A model generated the notes under the pieces. It was not told the origin of the DNA. It made no database searches and saw nothing but the letters and a program-made list of their open reading frames with translations. This document shows, piece after piece, positions 25,182 through 34,983 of a DNA stretch of 64,000 nt; the stretch's first letter is position 1; the number at the start of each line of letters is the position of its first letter. Source of the stretch: Desulfuromonas acetexigens (GTDB lineage: Bacteria; Desulfobacterota; Desulfuromonadia; Desulfuromonadales; Trichloromonadaceae); assembly GCF_900111775.1 (NCBI RefSeq), contig NZ_FOJJ01000001.1, positions 1-64,000 on the forward strand, in the 5' to 3' direction. The translations under genes and the position numbers were made by a program.

Positions 25182-27634
25182 ACCGCGTCCGTCTCCCCAT
25201 CAGCGGCATGAAGTGTGGCAAGTGCGTGGCCAAACTGACCGGCGTACTCACCGACTTGCCGGGGGTGGCCGAGGCGGAAGTCTCGCTGGAAGAAGAGGGC
25301 GCCCGCATTCTTTTCGATTCCGCGCGGATTTCCCGTGAGGACCTGGTTGCGGCCGTCGTCGCGGCGGGCTTTGCCGTACCGGAGGATGACGTCGTCGGGG
25401 CGGAGTCCGGTGCCAATGAACCGGAGGGGGAGGGCAGTACCTTCACCCCGTCGGGCAAGACCGAGCGCCTGACTCTGCATCTCGGCGGCATGACCTGCTC
25501 CAACTGCGCGGCGACGATCGAAAAGGGGATCGCCAAAGTGCCGGGGGTCTTCACCTCTCAAGTGAATTTCGCCACGGAAAAGCTCACCGTCACCTTTGAC
25601 GGGGCGCATCTCGACGGGGCCGCGCTCTGTCGGGCGGTGGAGGATCTCGGCTACCGCGCCTGGCTTCCCGACGCCGAGGGGGAAGAGGACAACGCCCGCG
25701 TCCAACTCGCCTGGCTGATCTTTTCGGCCCTTTTGACCGCGCCGATCATGCCGATCATGTGGTGGATGCCCTTCGGCGCCACTTCCCACCTGGTCAACGG
25801 CCTGCTCGCAACGGTGGTGCAGTTCACCGCCGGTCTGACCTTCTATCGCGGTGCCTACAAGTCCCTGCGCAACAAAAGCGCCAATATGGATGTGCTGGTG
25901 GCGCTGGGGATCAGTGCCGCCTACGGTTATTCGGTGCTGGCGGTGCTCCACCTCTTCGGGGTGGAGGGTCCGGATTTCTTCGAGACCAGCGCCATGCTCA
26001 TCACCTTCGTCCGTTTCGGCAAGTACCTGGAAGCCCGGGCCCGGGGGCGGGCCGGCCAGGCGCTGAAAAAGCTGCTGCATCTGCGCGCCGACCGGGCCTT
26101 GCTGGTGGTGGACGGCACCGAGCGGGAAGTCCCGGCCAGTCGTCTGCAACCGGGGGATCTGGTCCGGGTGCGGCCGGGGGAAAAGATCCCCGTCGACGGC
26201 GAGGTGGTCGAGGGAAGCTCGGCGGTGGACGAAGCGATGCTCACCGGCGAGTCGCTGCCGGTGACCAAGGAGCCGGGGCAGGAGGTGACCGGGGCCACCA
26301 TCAACCTGACCGGACCGCTGCTGGTGCGGGCCACCCGGGTCGGCGAAGCGACCGCGCTGGCCCAGATCGTGCGCATGGTCGAGGAGGCCCAGGGGGAGAA
26401 GGCGCCGATCCAGCGTCTGGCCGACGCCGTCTCCCAGGTTTTCGTGCCGCTGGTCGTCGCCATCGCCCTGCTGACCTTCCTTGTCTGGTATTTCCTGACC
26501 GGCGCCGGTTTTCTCTTTGCCTTCAAGTCGGCCATCGCCGTGCTCGTCATCGCCTGCCCCTGCGCCCTGGGGCTGGCCACGCCGACGGCGATCATGGTCG
26601 GCAGTTCCGTCGGGCTCTCCGCCGGGATTCTGTTCAAGCGGGCGCCGGTTCTCGAAGGCGTTTCCCGCTTGCAGATGCTGCTCCTCGATAAAACCGGCAC
26701 CCTGACCCGGGGAGAGTTCGCCCTCACCGACCTGCTGCCGGAAGAGGCCGACGGGGAGCGGGAACTGCTGACGACGGCGGCGGCGCTGGAACGGTCCAGT
26801 ACCCACCCTCTGGCCCGGGCGGTGGTCAAGCGGGCCGAGGATGAAGGTCCTTTGTCCCTGACAGTGACGGACCTCCAGGAGATTGGCGGCTACGGCTTGC
26901 GCGGCTTGATCGACGGCCAGCCGGTGCTGGTCGGCAACCGCCGTCTTATGGATGAAGAAGGCATCCCCCTTGATCCTGCCCGGCCGGAGTGGGATAGCTG
27001 GGTGGGGGAGGGCAAGTCCCTGGTCTTCGTCGCCCGTGCCGGACAACTGCTCGGCGTGCTGGCCCTCGCCGACACCCTCAAGGAGGGGGTTGCCGAGGCG
27101 GTGCAGGGGCTGCGCCAGCTTGGGCTGAAGACGGTGATGGTCACCGGCGACCGCCGCGACGCGGCTCTGAACATCGCCCGCCAGGCGGGGATTGACGAGG
27201 TCGAGGCGGAAGTTCTGCCCGGCGACAAGCGCGAAGTGGTCCGCCGTTACCAGCGGCAGGGGCTGGTGGTCGGCATGGTCGGCGACGGCATCAACGACGC
27301 TCCGGCCCTGGCCCAGGCCGACATCGGCATCGCCATTGGCGGCGGCACCGATGTCGCCCAGGAAACGGGCGATATCGTTCTGGTGCGGGGGGATATCCGC
27401 GACGTCGCCGGAAGTATCCGCCTCGGTCGGGCGACCCTGCGGAAGATCCGCCAGAACCTCTTCTGGGCCTTTTTCTACAACGTCGTTGGCATTCCCGTCG
27501 CCGCCGGACTGCTCTATCCCGCCTTCGGCCTGACTCTCAAGCCCGAATTTGCTGGACTGGCCATGGCCCTTTCCAGCGTTTCGGTGGTGACGAACAGCTT
27601 GTTGTTGGGGAGGTTTAGGGTTAGGGAAGGCTGA
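25178..27634 (+). CDS. copA: Cu(I)-exporting P-type ATPase
   Basis: 818 residues. Two N-terminal heavy-metal domains with GMKCGKC (C13, C16) and GMTCSNC (C107, C110). The membrane metal site is C460-P-C462, the phosphorylation site DKTGTLT at D504, the HP motif in STHPLARAV, and the hinge [19 protein letters not shown]. Late helices carry [13 protein letters not shown] and [12 protein letters not shown], the YN and MxxSS signatures of Cu(I) P1B-1 pumps. Its TGA stop falls inside a heptamer array. No CueR- or CsoR-like regulator is adjacent. Confidence 0.93.
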   Translation: MNRVRLPISGMKCGKCVAKLTGVLTDLPGVAEAEVSLEEEGARILFDSARISREDLVAAVVAAGFAVPEDDVVGAESGANEPEGEGSTFTPSGKTERLTLHLGGMTCSNCAATIEKGIAKVPGVFTSQVNFATEKLTVTFDGAHLDGAALCRAVEDLGYRAWLPDAEGEEDNARVQLAWLIFSALLTAPIMPIMWWMPFGATSHLVNGLLATVVQFTAGLTFYRGAYKSLRNKSANMDVLVALGISAAYGYSVLAVLHLFGVEGPDFFETSAMLITFVRFGKYLEARARGRAGQALKKLLHLRADRALLVVDGTEREVPASRLQPGDLVRVRPGEKIPVDGEVVEGSSAVDEAMLTGESLPVTKEPGQEVTGATINLTGPLLVRATRVGEATALAQIVRMVEEAQGEKAPIQRLADAVSQVFVPLVVAIALLTFLVWYFLTGAGFLFAFKSAIAVLVIACPCALGLATPTAIMVGSSVGLSAGILFKRAPVLEGVSRLQMLLLDKTGTLTRGEFALTDLLPEEADGERELLTTAAALERSSTHPLARAVVKRAEDEGPLSLTVTDLQEIGGYGLRGLIDGQPVLVGNRRLMDEEGIPLDPARPEWDSWVGEGKSLVFVARAGQLLGVLALADTLKEGVAEAVQGLRQLGLKTVMVTGDRRDAALNIARQAGIDEVEAEVLPGDKREVVRRYQRQGLVVGMVGDGINDAPALAQADIGIAIGGGTDVAQETGDIVLVRGDIRDVAGSIRLGRATLRKIRQNLFWAFFYNVVGIPVAAGLLYPAFGLTLKPEFAGLAMALSSVSVVTNSLLLGRFRVREG

Positions 27635-27705
27635 AGGCGGAAGACTGAAGGAAAAAGGAAAAAGGAAAAAGGAAAAAGGCGAGAGGCGAGAGGCGAGGGG
27701 CGGAA
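27629..27705 (+). repeat. Heptamer tandem array (eleven units)
   Basis: Eleven 7-base units: GGCTGAA, GGCGGAA, GACTGAA, four GGAAAAA, two GGCGAGA, GGCGAGG and GGCGGAA. The first unit supplies the copA stop codon (TGA 27632-27634). The array ends 17 bases before the next start codon. Confidence 0.9.
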
Positions 27706-27722
27706 AGCACTAAGGGGGATAG

Positions 27723-28193
27723 ATGACGTCTGGGGTGGTGATTGGGGTGATTGGGGCGGGGCGGGCGAGTGATGTCGCTTATGCCGCCGCGCGAGAGGTC
27801 GGGCGCTTGCTGGCTGAGGCCGGGGCGACGTTGGTCTGCGGCGGCCTCGGTGGGGTCATGGAGGGGGCCTGTCGGGGCTGTACCGAGGCCGGCGGTCTGG
27901 CGGTGGGAATCCTCCCCGGCGCCGTGGCCGGTCAGGCCAATCCCTGGGTCGGCCTGCCGATCGTCACCAACCTCGGCCACGCCCGTAATATCGTCATTGC
28001 CCATACCGCCCAGGCGCTCATCGCCATCGAAGGGGAATACGGCACCCTTTCCGAAATCGCCGTCGCTCTCAAACTCGGCAAACCGGTGGTTTCCCTGCGC
28101 AGCTGGTCCGATGTCCCCGGCATGACCCGGGCCGACACCCCGGAAGAGGCAGTGCGCAAGGTCTTCGCCCTGCTTTCCGGGCGCAACCCCTAG
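27723..28193 (+). CDS. TIGR00725-type SLOG-fold protein
   Basis: 156 residues with a Rossmann-like nucleotide site GVIGAGRAS at the start, CGGLGGVMEGACRG in the middle and the E-rich IAIEGEYGTLSEIA, matching the TIGR00725 branch of the LOG/SLOG superfamily. Relatives include LOG phosphoribohydrolases and molybdenum-cofactor carriers, but this branch has no assigned reaction. The start follows AAGGGGGAT. It lies 10 bases before the DHH gene, probably co-transcribed. Confidence 0.8.
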   Translation: MTSGVVIGVIGAGRASDVAYAAAREVGRLLAEAGATLVCGGLGGVMEGACRGCTEAGGLAVGILPGAVAGQANPWVGLPIVTNLGHARNIVIAHTAQALIAIEGEYGTLSEIAVALKLGKPVVSLRSWSDVPGMTRADTPEEAVRKVFALLSGRNP

Positions 28194-28203
28194 GAGCTTT
28201 ATC

Positions 28204-29235
28204 ATGCCTCTGGCTCTCGACCATTCTCGGGCTTTTTCCGACGGCTTCATCGAGTGGGTGCGCGGCAAAGGGAATATTCTCATCGTCGCCCACGACAATC
28301 CCGATCCCGACTCCCTGGCCGCGGCCATGGCCCTGCAACACCTGATTCTGATCAAGACCGGACAGCAGGCGACCCTGACCCACGGCGGCATCATCGGCCG
28401 GGGGGAAAACCGGATGATGGTGCAGAAGCTCGAAATCCCCGTCGAACCGATGGAAAAACTCGACCTCGACCATTTTCAGGTGGTCTGCATGGTCGATACC
28501 CAGCCGGGGACCGGTAACAATTCCTTCCCTTTGTCGCGCCCGGTGCATCTCGTCATCGATCATCATCCCCCCTGGGGGGATTGCAGCCGGAGCCGTTGGG
28601 TCGATATCCGTGAGGAATACGGCGCCTCGGCGACCATCCTCTTCGAATATCTGACAGCCCAGGGGATCACCATCAATACCCGGCTGGCGACGATCCTCTT
28701 CTACGCCATCAAGTCCGAGACCCAGGATCTCGGCCGCGAATGGTCCCATGCCGATCGCGAGGCCTATCTGCGGCTGGTGCCGTTGGCCAACAACCGGATT
28801 CTTTTCGATATCACCCATCCCGAGGTGCCTCGGGAGTATTTCGCCGCCTACAGCCGGGCGATCCGCAACGCCCGCACCTACGGCCCGGTCCTGGTCTTCA
28901 ATCTCTTCGCCATCGACAACCCCGACATGGTGGCGGAGATGACCGACTTCCTGCTGCGTGTCGACGGTATCCAATATGCCTTAGGCCTCGGTTATGCCCA
29001 GGGGATGGGGATCGTCTCCTTCCGCACCCTTAGCCAGGATCTCAAGTCCGGAGAACTGATGAAAGAGGTCGTCGGCCAGTTCGGCACCGCCGGGGGGCAC
29101 GGCATGGTCGCGGGCGGGCAGATTCGCCCCCAGGAAGGGGACCCGGCGGCTTTGCGCAAACTGGAGCGGTCCCTGACCCGGCGGCTCCTCGATGCCCTCG
29201 GCTTTCCCCGTGACCGGGGCGGCAAGCTGGTGTGA
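28204..29235 (+). CDS. DHH/DHHA1 phosphoesterase (NrnA-like)
   Basis: 343 residues. The DHH domain has VAHDNPDPDSLAAAMAL (D-x-D metal ligands), MVDTQPG and VIDHHPP (the DHH signature). The C-terminal DHHA1 domain has GGHGMVAGGQI. NrnA-type enzymes degrade nano-RNAs and pAp; others cleave cyclic dinucleotides. This protein could do either. Cytoplasmic. Begins 10 bases after the SLOG gene. Confidence 0.85.
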   Translation: MPLALDHSRAFSDGFIEWVRGKGNILIVAHDNPDPDSLAAAMALQHLILIKTGQQATLTHGGIIGRGENRMMVQKLEIPVEPMEKLDLDHFQVVCMVDTQPGTGNNSFPLSRPVHLVIDHHPPWGDCSRSRWVDIREEYGASATILFEYLTAQGITINTRLATILFYAIKSETQDLGREWSHADREAYLRLVPLANNRILFDITHPEVPREYFAAYSRAIRNARTYGPVLVFNLFAIDNPDMVAEMTDFLLRVDGIQYALGLGYAQGMGIVSFRTLSQDLKSGELMKEVVGQFGTAGGHGMVAGGQIRPQEGDPAALRKLERSLTRRLLDALGFPRDRGGKLV

Positions 29236-29242
29236 GCCGACA

Positions 29243-29271
29243 TTGACAGGGCTGGGCGGGCGCGGTATAAA
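29243..29271 (+). promoter_or_regulatory. Near-consensus sigma-70 promoter
   Basis: TTGACA (29243-29248), a 17-base spacer, TATAAA (29266-29271). It is the best housekeeping promoter seen in the window, 29 bases upstream of the amidase start, and drives the amidase-rph-rdgB-MaoC run. Confidence 0.7.
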
Positions 29272-29299
29272 CGGCGCTTTTGCTACGAGGTGAATTTAT

Positions 29300-30364
29300 A
29301 TGTGGCGTTTTTTGCTTTTTTTGTCGGCGTTGTTGCTTTGGGGGGAGGATCGGGCCCTGGCCAAGGTCGAGGTGACCCTGGTCAACCGGACGCCGGTGAT
29401 CATCGAAGAGGTCTATACCCACCAGGGGTCGATCTTTCTTGCTCTCGATGACGTGCTCCCGGCCCTCGGCCTGAGCGGCCAGTGGGATTCCTCCGCCCGG
29501 CTCTACCAGATCTCCACCCCTTACGGCAAGATCTCCGTCGTCCCGGGCAATTCCAGTATCCGCCTCGGTTCCCAGGTGATGACGTTGCCCCAGGCACCGC
29601 GCTTCATCGACGGCCGGCTGCGGGTGGATGAGAGCTTCGTGCGCGAATATCTGCCGGCCCTGCTGGGGCTGTCCGTCACCTACCGCAACCTCGACCCGCA
29701 GGAACCGCCCCCCGCGCCCGAGGCCGACTCCCTCGACCTGTTTTTCGCCCGACTTCTCGAGAAGAAAGGGCTTGCTCCCGAGGCAACGATTGGCAAAGTG
29801 GTGATCGATCCCGGTCACGGCGGCGACGATCCCGGTTCCATCGGCCTGAACGGGTCCACAGAAAAGGATGTCGTTCTGGAGATCGCCCGGCAGCTGGAAA
29901 AACAGATCAAGATGAAGCTCGGCGCCGAACGGGTGCGCCTGACCCGCGACAGCGACTATGCCCTGACCCTGGAGCAGCGCCTGCAGCCGGTCGGCGAGGC
30001 CGATGTCGCTGCCCTGCTGCAACTCCACGCTCAGGCCGCTTCCCACCCTGAGACGCATGGCCTCTATCTTTTCGTCCGTCCCCGCGAGGAAACCCGTGGC
30101 GTCTCCCAACCGGCGGCGCAGGGGGGCAGCATGCGTCTGGCCGAGGCCCTGCGCGGCGCCCTGACCGGCGCGGGCTTTGCGGTCGCGGGGATTCTCCCGG
30201 CGCCCCTGCTTCCCTTGGGTCGGGGTGATCTGCCCAGTGTTTTGGTCGAACTGGGCTATCTGACCAATGCCGACGATTTTGAACGACTCACCCGCCCCGA
30301 AGAACAAACCCGCCTGATTCAAGCCCTTTTCGAGGGGCTTAAAACCTTTGTCGAAAGCCGATAG
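29300..30364 (+). CDS. N-acetylmuramoyl-L-alanine amidase (Amidase_3)
   Basis: 354 residues. A signal peptide (cleavage near RALA|KVEV), then a copper-amine-oxidase-N-like stalk domain (ALDDVLPALGLSG...FIDGRLRVDESF), then the zinc amidase. Ligands: IDPGHGGDDPG (His), STEKDVVLEIA (Glu) and LLQLHAQA (His). The catalytic Glu is in VLVELGYLTN. It cleaves the peptide stem from N-acetylmuramic acid in the periplasm. First gene of a tight operon with rph 12 bases downstream. Confidence 0.88.
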   Translation: MWRFLLFLSALLLWGEDRALAKVEVTLVNRTPVIIEEVYTHQGSIFLALDDVLPALGLSGQWDSSARLYQISTPYGKISVVPGNSSIRLGSQVMTLPQAPRFIDGRLRVDESFVREYLPALLGLSVTYRNLDPQEPPPAPEADSLDLFFARLLEKKGLAPEATIGKVVIDPGHGGDDPGSIGLNGSTEKDVVLEIARQLEKQIKMKLGAERVRLTRDSDYALTLEQRLQPVGEADVAALLQLHAQAASHPETHGLYLFVRPREETRGVSQPAAQGGSMRLAEALRGALTGAGFAVAGILPAPLLPLGRGDLPSVLVELGYLTNADDFERLTRPEEQTRLIQALFEGLKTFVESR

Positions 30365-30376
30365 GAGAATTCTTTG

Positions 30377-31111
30377 ATGTCCGATGGAAGCAACGCCCGC
30401 CTCGACGGGCGCCGCCCCGACGCCCTGCGTCCGATTCAATTCGCCCGCAACTTTACCCGTTACGCCGAAGGCTCGGTGCTGGTCAGCTTCGGCGAGACCC
30501 GGGTCCTGTGCAACGCCAGCGTCGAAGAGCGGGTGCCCCCCTTCATGCGCGGCGAAGGGCGGGGCTGGGTCACCGCCGAATACGCCATGTTGCCCCGCGC
30601 CACTCACAGCCGCAGCCCTCGGGAAGCGACCAAGGGGAAGATCGGCGGACGCACCCACGAAATCCAGCGCCTCATCGGCCGTTCCCTGCGGGCGGTGGTC
30701 GATCTCGAAGCCCTCGGCGAGCGCACCATCCAGATTGACTGCGACGTCCTCCAGGCCGACGGCGGTACCCGCACCGCCTCCATCACCGGCGCCTACGTCG
30801 CCCTGGTCGATGCCGTCAACGGTCTGGTTGCCAAGGGGTTGTTGTCGGCCTCGCCGATCCGCGAGAGCGTGGCGGCGGTGAGCGTCGGCATCGTCGACGG
30901 CCGGCCGCTGCTCGATCTCAATTACGATGAAGATTTTCGCGCTGCCGTCGATATGAACTTCGTCATCACCGGCTCCGGCCTCTTCGTCGAGGTCCAGGGA
31001 ACGGCCGAGGAAGCCCCCTTCTCCCTGGCCGAACTTGACGCCCTGCGCGATCTCGCCCTCTCCGGTTGCGGCGAGCTGGCCCGTTTGCAGCAAGCGGCTC
31101 TGGAGGGGTAG
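30377..31111 (+). CDS. rph: Ribonuclease PH
   Basis: 244 residues from ATG 30377 (the frame also allows TTG 30374), preceded by AGGAGA. It starts [20 protein letters not shown], the family N-terminus, with [15 protein letters not shown] and [19 protein letters not shown], the conserved phosphate/RNA binding and active-site segments. It trims the 3' ends of tRNA precursors using phosphate. The classical rph-rdgB pairing follows. Confidence 0.95.
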   Translation: MSDGSNARLDGRRPDALRPIQFARNFTRYAEGSVLVSFGETRVLCNASVEERVPPFMRGEGRGWVTAEYAMLPRATHSRSPREATKGKIGGRTHEIQRLIGRSLRAVVDLEALGERTIQIDCDVLQADGGTRTASITGAYVALVDAVNGLVAKGLLSASPIRESVAAVSVGIVDGRPLLDLNYDEDFRAAVDMNFVITGSGLFVEVQGTAEEAPFSLAELDALRDLALSGCGELARLQQAALEG

Positions 31112-31114
31112 GGG

Positions 31115-31708
31115 ATGGAACTGCTGGTCGCCACCCGCAATGGTGGGAAACTCAAGGAAATCCGTCGTCTGTTCGACGAACTCGGAATTGCGGTCAAGGG
31201 CCCTGACGTCTTCCCCGATCTCCCCGAGGTTGAGGAGGACGGCGCGACTTTCGCCGAGAATGCCGTGAAGAAGGCGGAAACGGTCTGTCGCCTGACCGGC
31301 CTGCCGACCCTGGCCGACGATTCCGGGTTGGAAACGGCGGCGCTGGACGGCGCCCCCGGTGTCTATTCGGCCCGTTACGCCGGTCCCGAAGCGACGGATG
31401 CCGACAACAACCGAAAACTGCTGGCCGCCTTGGCCAAAGTGCCGGACAAGGAACGCCAGGGAGCGTTTTGCTGCGCCATGGCCCTGGCCCGGCCCGGTGA
31501 GGAAACGCGCATCTTTCACGGCAAAATCGAAGGGCTGATTCTCGACGCTCCGCGCGGGGAGGGTGGTTTCGGTTACGATCCACTCTTTCTGGTGCGGGAA
31601 TACGGCAAGACCATGGCCGAACTGCCGCTGGAAGTAAAAAACCGCATCAGCCATCGCGGCCAGGCGCTGCGGCAGGTGGTGGAGTTTTTGAAAAGCGGTG
31701 AGGAGTGA
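31115..31708 (+). CDS. rdgB: XTP/dITP diphosphatase (HAM1/RdgB)
   Basis: 197 residues. [15 protein letters not shown] at the N-terminus, [20 protein letters not shown] in the middle and FGYDPLF then SHRGQAL near the end are the family signatures. It removes non-canonical purine nucleotides (ITP, XTP, dITP) by release of pyrophosphate. It begins 3 bases after rph. The stop codon lies in a two-unit heptamer repeat (GTGAGGA, 31698-31711). Confidence 0.94.
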   Translation: MELLVATRNGGKLKEIRRLFDELGIAVKGPDVFPDLPEVEEDGATFAENAVKKAETVCRLTGLPTLADDSGLETAALDGAPGVYSARYAGPEATDADNNRKLLAALAKVPDKERQGAFCCAMALARPGEETRIFHGKIEGLILDAPRGEGGFGYDPLFLVREYGKTMAELPLEVKNRISHRGQALRQVVEFLKSGEE

Positions 31709-31711
31709 GGA
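31698..31711 (+). repeat. Two-unit heptamer repeat over the rdgB stop
   Basis: GTGAGGAGTGAGGA: the second TGA is the rdgB stop. Same unit as the array at 53943. Confidence 0.75.
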
Positions 31712-31737
31712 GTAGCCGATGAAAAAAAGGAAAAACG

Positions 31738-32211
31738 ATGGCCGCCGATGAATTGTTGACCTTTCTGCAACCGCAACTGGGGCAGGAAATCCATGTCGGT
31801 CCCTGGCTGACCATTACCCAGGAACGGATCGACCGTTTCGCCGAGGTGACCGGCGATGTTCAATGGATTCATATTGACCCTGAGCGGGCCGCCAAGGAAT
31901 CTCCCTATGGTTCAACGATCGCCCATGGCTATCTGACCCTCTCGCTCCTGCCTTACCTCACCGAAAGCAACCACCCCGATTTTTTCCAGAAGAACTATCC
32001 CGGCATGCGCATGCGCGTGAATTACGGCACCAACAAGGTCCGTTTCCCCGCGCCGGTGCGGGTGAATTCCCGCATCCGCGCCCGCACTGTTTTGGCGGCG
32101 GCGGAAAAGATCGGCGAGGCGGTACAGATCACCTATCTCATCACCGTGGAGATCGAGGGCGGGGAGAAGCCCGCCTGCGTCACGGAATTTCTCGCCCGGG
32201 TCTATCCCTGA
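31738..32211 (+). CDS. MaoC-family enoyl-CoA hydratase/dehydratase
   Basis: 157 residues with a hot-dog fold. GDVQWIHIDPERAAKE is the hydratase-2 motif with the catalytic Asp and His, followed by YGSTIAHGYLTLSLLP, the usual second conserved segment. It hydrates trans-2-enoyl-CoA or dehydrates R-3-hydroxyacyl-CoA. It is the last gene of the amidase operon and stops before a strong terminator. Physiological substrate unknown. Confidence 0.88.
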   Translation: MAADELLTFLQPQLGQEIHVGPWLTITQERIDRFAEVTGDVQWIHIDPERAAKESPYGSTIAHGYLTLSLLPYLTESNHPDFFQKNYPGMRMRVNYGTNKVRFPAPVRVNSRIRARTVLAAAEKIGEAVQITYLITVEIEGGEKPACVTEFLARVYP

Positions 32212-32229
32212 TCCCCCCTGCTGCCCACC

Positions 32230-32261
32230 AAAAAAGCCGAAGCGTTCGCTTCGGCTTTTTT
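32230..32261 (+). terminator. Strong intrinsic terminator
   Basis: AAAAAAGCCGAAGC pairs with GCTTCGGCTTTTTT over the tetraloop GTTC. T-runs on both strands. It ends the amidase-MaoC operon and could also serve the minus-strand HAD gene. Confidence 0.92.
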
Positions 32262-32373
32262 GTATCGAAAATGGGATTTTGCTTTTATTTGCCGGACTGG
32301 GATACTACGTCGCTGCCGGTCACTCCCTGGACGATGCCGACCAGCAGCATCAGGCCGAGCAAGCGGACATCGG

Positions 32374-33015
32374 CTAGCGGAGGTAGCCGGGGACTTCGGT
32401 AATCTCTTCAAGAATGGCGTGGGCGGTAGAAAAATCGCTCTGTCGGTTGAGCTGCCCGGGGATGACCAGACACCTGAGACCGGCGGCGACGGCAGATTCC
32501 AGCCCCCGTTGCGAATCCTCCACCACCAGGCAGCGTGCCGGGTCACCGGCGCTGCGGGTGAGGGCGGTCAGGTAGGGCTCGGGGTGGGGTTTGGTGTGCC
32601 GGTAATCCTCCCGGGTAAGAATGAAATCGAAATAGCCCATCAGCTCTGTGCCTTGGTGGATGAGGTCGAAGTGGTCACGGTGGGAGCTGGTGACGATCGC
32701 CATTTTGACCCGCCCGTGCAGGACGCGCAGGGTTTCGGCGACGCCGGCGATGGGTGCCACCCCCTGCGCGAGCAGCTCGGCGTAGCGCTGGTTGCGGCGC
32801 TCGCGCAGGCTGTCGAGATAGAGCTTGTCTCCCGCGGCGAGATCGAAGACGCTCGCCCCGCGCCGCAGGGAAATCTCGATAAACTGCTCGCGGCTGAGCT
32901 CGACGCCGGCCTCGCTCAGCAGCTCCGCCGAAGCCTGGAAATAGAAGTCTTCCGTATCGACCAGGACGCCGTCATTGTCCCAGAAGATCCATTCAATTGC
33001 CGTCATGGAAGCCAT
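32374..33015 (-). CDS. HAD-family hydrolase, phosphoglucomutase-like
   Basis: 213 residues. Motif I is WDNDGVLVDTE (nucleophile Asp plus D+2), motif II is the T/S in AIVTSSHRDHF, motif III Lys is in TREDYRHTKPHPEPYL, and motif IV is VVEDSQRGLESA. A helical cap lies between motifs I and II as in beta-phosphoglucomutase and phosphoglycolate phosphatase relatives. Substrate unknown. Its ATG shares a base with the upstream stop (TGATG), so it is translationally coupled to the OmpA-like gene. Confidence 0.82.
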   Translation of the reverse strand: MASMTAIEWIFWDNDGVLVDTEDFYFQASAELLSEAGVELSREQFIEISLRRGASVFDLAAGDKLYLDSLRERRNQRYAELLAQGVAPIAGVAETLRVLHGRVKMAIVTSSHRDHFDLIHQGTELMGYFDFILTREDYRHTKPHPEPYLTALTRSAGDPARCLVVEDSQRGLESAVAAGLRCLVIPGQLNRQSDFSTAHAILEEITEVPGYLR

Positions 33016-33896
33016 CAGGGAGCTGCCGGAAGATCCTGCGGTTTGAGCAGAATCCGGATGCGACGGTTGAGCGCCCGGCCTTCGGGGGTGGCGTTGTCGG
33101 CGACCGGTCGGAATTCCCCGTGACCGACGGCGGCGAGGCTCTCCCCGGGCAAACCAACCTGTTCCTGCAGAAAGTGCAGGACGCTGGCCGCCCGCACCGC
33201 CGAAAGCTCCCAGTTGCTGGGGAACTTCTCACGCAGGCGCGAGCTGATCGGCACATTGTCCGTGTGTCCTTCGATGCGGATGTCATGCCCCTGAAGGTTG
33301 ACGAGGACCCCGCCGAGACGGCGCAGGATTTCCAGCCCCGCCGATTTTACTTCGGTCGCCCCCGAATCGAAGAGGATTTTTTCCGAAAGATCGATGGAGA
33401 GGCTGTCGGGATGGGTGTCGAGAACGACTTCCCGCCGGCCGATTTCCGCCGCCAAAAGGACGGTCAGTTCGTCATAGGTTTCCCGGATTTTCACCAGGCG
33501 GGCTTCCCGGGCCAGGCGTTCTTGTTCCAGGTCCCGATTTTTCTCCTCCAGACGGTCGATGGTCTGGCGCATCTCCTTCATGGCGGCGCCGGTTTCGGTG
33601 GAGCGCGAAGCAAGAACCTTCTCCAGCCGGGCAATATCTTCCTTGGCTTTCTTCAGCTCCGCCCGTTGCCGGGTTTCCTGACGGGTGAGCTCGTGCAGGC
33701 GCCGCTCCTGATCGCCGTTGAGCTTCACCAGGTAGTCCCGGCGATCCTTGACCAGCTGGCAGTCGGCTTCCATCTCGCCGAGTTGTCGGGTGATGAAGTC
33801 GTTTTCGTCGAGCTTCTGCTGGTAGGCGCTGTTGCTGACGCAGGCGCCGCAGGCCAGGGTCAGGGCGATCAGGACGGGAAGGAAATTACGGGTCAC
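33015..33896 (-). CDS. OmpA/MotB C-terminal domain lipoprotein with coiled coil
   Basis: 293 residues from GTG 33896, chosen because CCGGAG lies 7 bases upstream and a lipoprotein-like signal (LIALTLACGAC) follows; the frame is open further upstream. Residues ~30-150 are a long coiled coil (LEKVLASRSTETGAAMKEMR, LEEKNRDLEQERLAREAR). The C-terminus is the peptidoglycan-binding OmpA domain (ILFDSGATEV, IRIEGHTDNVP, NWELSAVRAASVLHFL, NRRIRILL). It probably links a membrane to the cell wall. Followed by the coupled HAD gene. Confidence 0.85.
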   Translation of the reverse strand: MTRNFLPVLIALTLACGACVSNSAYQQKLDENDFITRQLGEMEADCQLVKDRRDYLVKLNGDQERRLHELTRQETRQRAELKKAKEDIARLEKVLASRSTETGAAMKEMRQTIDRLEEKNRDLEQERLAREARLVKIRETYDELTVLLAAEIGRREVVLDTHPDSLSIDLSEKILFDSGATEVKSAGLEILRRLGGVLVNLQGHDIRIEGHTDNVPISSRLREKFPSNWELSAVRAASVLHFLQEQVGLPGESLAAVGHGEFRPVADNATPEGRALNRRIRILLKPQDLPAAP

Positions 33897-34076
33897 GAGC
33901 AACTCCGGGGAGAAGAAAATGGAAGGGAGGGAAAAATGCGCCCCGGCGGGCGCTTGTGCGATAGTTCGGGGCTGGTTTGAGACGGCCCTTTTTTCTAGCA
34001 CAACCACTGAAAATGTAAAGATTAAATCAACGGTCCCGAAGGGGAGGGTAAGATTGCCGGCCTTCGGGCTTTTCAG

Positions 34077-34106
34077 TTGCGAGGGCTTTTGTTAATGTGC
34101 TATATA
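34077..34106 (+). promoter_or_regulatory. Candidate promoter of nadC operon
   Basis: TTGCGA (34077-34082), an 18-base spacer, and TATATA (34101-34106), 35 bases before nadC. Confidence 0.45.
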
Positions 34107-34140
34107 AAAAGCGTTTTCAATATGTTAGGCAGGAGCGCAA

Positions 34141-34965
34141 ATGTTTGAAATCGATCGTATCATCCAGACGGCGTTGCAAGAGGATATCGGCCTGGGGGAT
34201 GTCACCACGCTGGCCACGGTAGCCCCGGGGACTCCCGGTCGGGCGCAACTGGTCGCCAAGGAGGATTTCGTCCTGGCGGGCATTGATGTCGCCGCCCGGG
34301 TTTTTCGGCTGGTCGGTGATGGGGTCGCCTTCGAGAAGATTATCGAAGACGGCCGTGCCGTCGACCGTGGTCAGGTCCTTGCCTGGATCAAGGGAGAGGC
34401 GGCGCTGCTGTTGCAAGGGGAACGGGTCGCGCTGAATCTGCTCCAACGCATGAGCGGCATCGCCACCCTGACCGCTCAATACGTCCGCGCCGTCGAGGGC
34501 ACCCGGGCGACCCTGGTCGATACCCGCAAAACCACACCGGGACTGCGCGTCCTTGAAAAATACGCGGTGCGCATGGGCGGCGGGCGCAACCATCGCACCT
34601 CCCTGTACGACGGCATCCTCATCAAGGAAAACCACATTGTCGCCGCCGGCGGCATCGCCGTCGCCATTGAGCGGGCGCGCAATCGGGCGCCCCACACCCT
34701 GCGCATCGAAATCGAAACCCAGAACCTCACCGAAGTGGCCGAGGCGCTGGAGGCCGGAGCCGATATCATCCTGCTCGACAATATGGATATCCCCATGCTC
34801 GAGGATGCCGTCCGGCTCATCGACGGGCGGGCGTTGTCCGAAGCCTCGGGCGGGGTCAATCTCGATACCGTGCGGGGCATCGCCGAAACCGGCGTCGATT
34901 TCATTTCCGTCGGGGCCTTGACCCACTCTTACCGCTCCGCCGATATTTCCATGCTCTTTCAATAA
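34141..34965 (+). CDS. nadC: Nicotinate-nucleotide pyrophosphorylase (carboxylating)
   Basis: 274 residues after CAGGAG. Family segments: ALQEDIGLGDVTTLA at the start, LLQRMSGIATLTAQYV, VDTRKTTPGLRVLEKYAVR (substrate-binding Arg/Lys), GGGRNHRTSLYDGILIKENH, and EASGGVNLDTVRGIAETGVD with the SVGALTHS end. It converts quinolinate and PRPP to nicotinate mononucleotide in NAD synthesis. It starts a cofactor run: nadC-birA-coaX. Confidence 0.95.
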   Translation: MFEIDRIIQTALQEDIGLGDVTTLATVAPGTPGRAQLVAKEDFVLAGIDVAARVFRLVGDGVAFEKIIEDGRAVDRGQVLAWIKGEAALLLQGERVALNLLQRMSGIATLTAQYVRAVEGTRATLVDTRKTTPGLRVLEKYAVRMGGGRNHRTSLYDGILIKENHIVAAGGIAVAIERARNRAPHTLRIEIETQNLTEVAEALEAGADIILLDNMDIPMLEDAVRLIDGRALSEASGGVNLDTVRGIAETGVDFISVGALTHSYRSADISMLFQ

Positions 34966-34983
34966 GGACAGGCCATAGACCCC

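Noticed and set aside
29042-31654. 870-residue minus-strand ORF
   Set aside because: It lies opposite amidase, rph and rdgB, has no recognisable domain, and is the usual antisense frame created by high-GC codon use.
32285-32350. Tiny minus-strand ORF (ending TGSDVVSQSGK)
   Set aside because: A hydrophobic ~21-residue reading frame lies between the terminator and the HAD gene, but it has no ribosome-binding site and no homologue I can name; it could be a decayed end of a gene.
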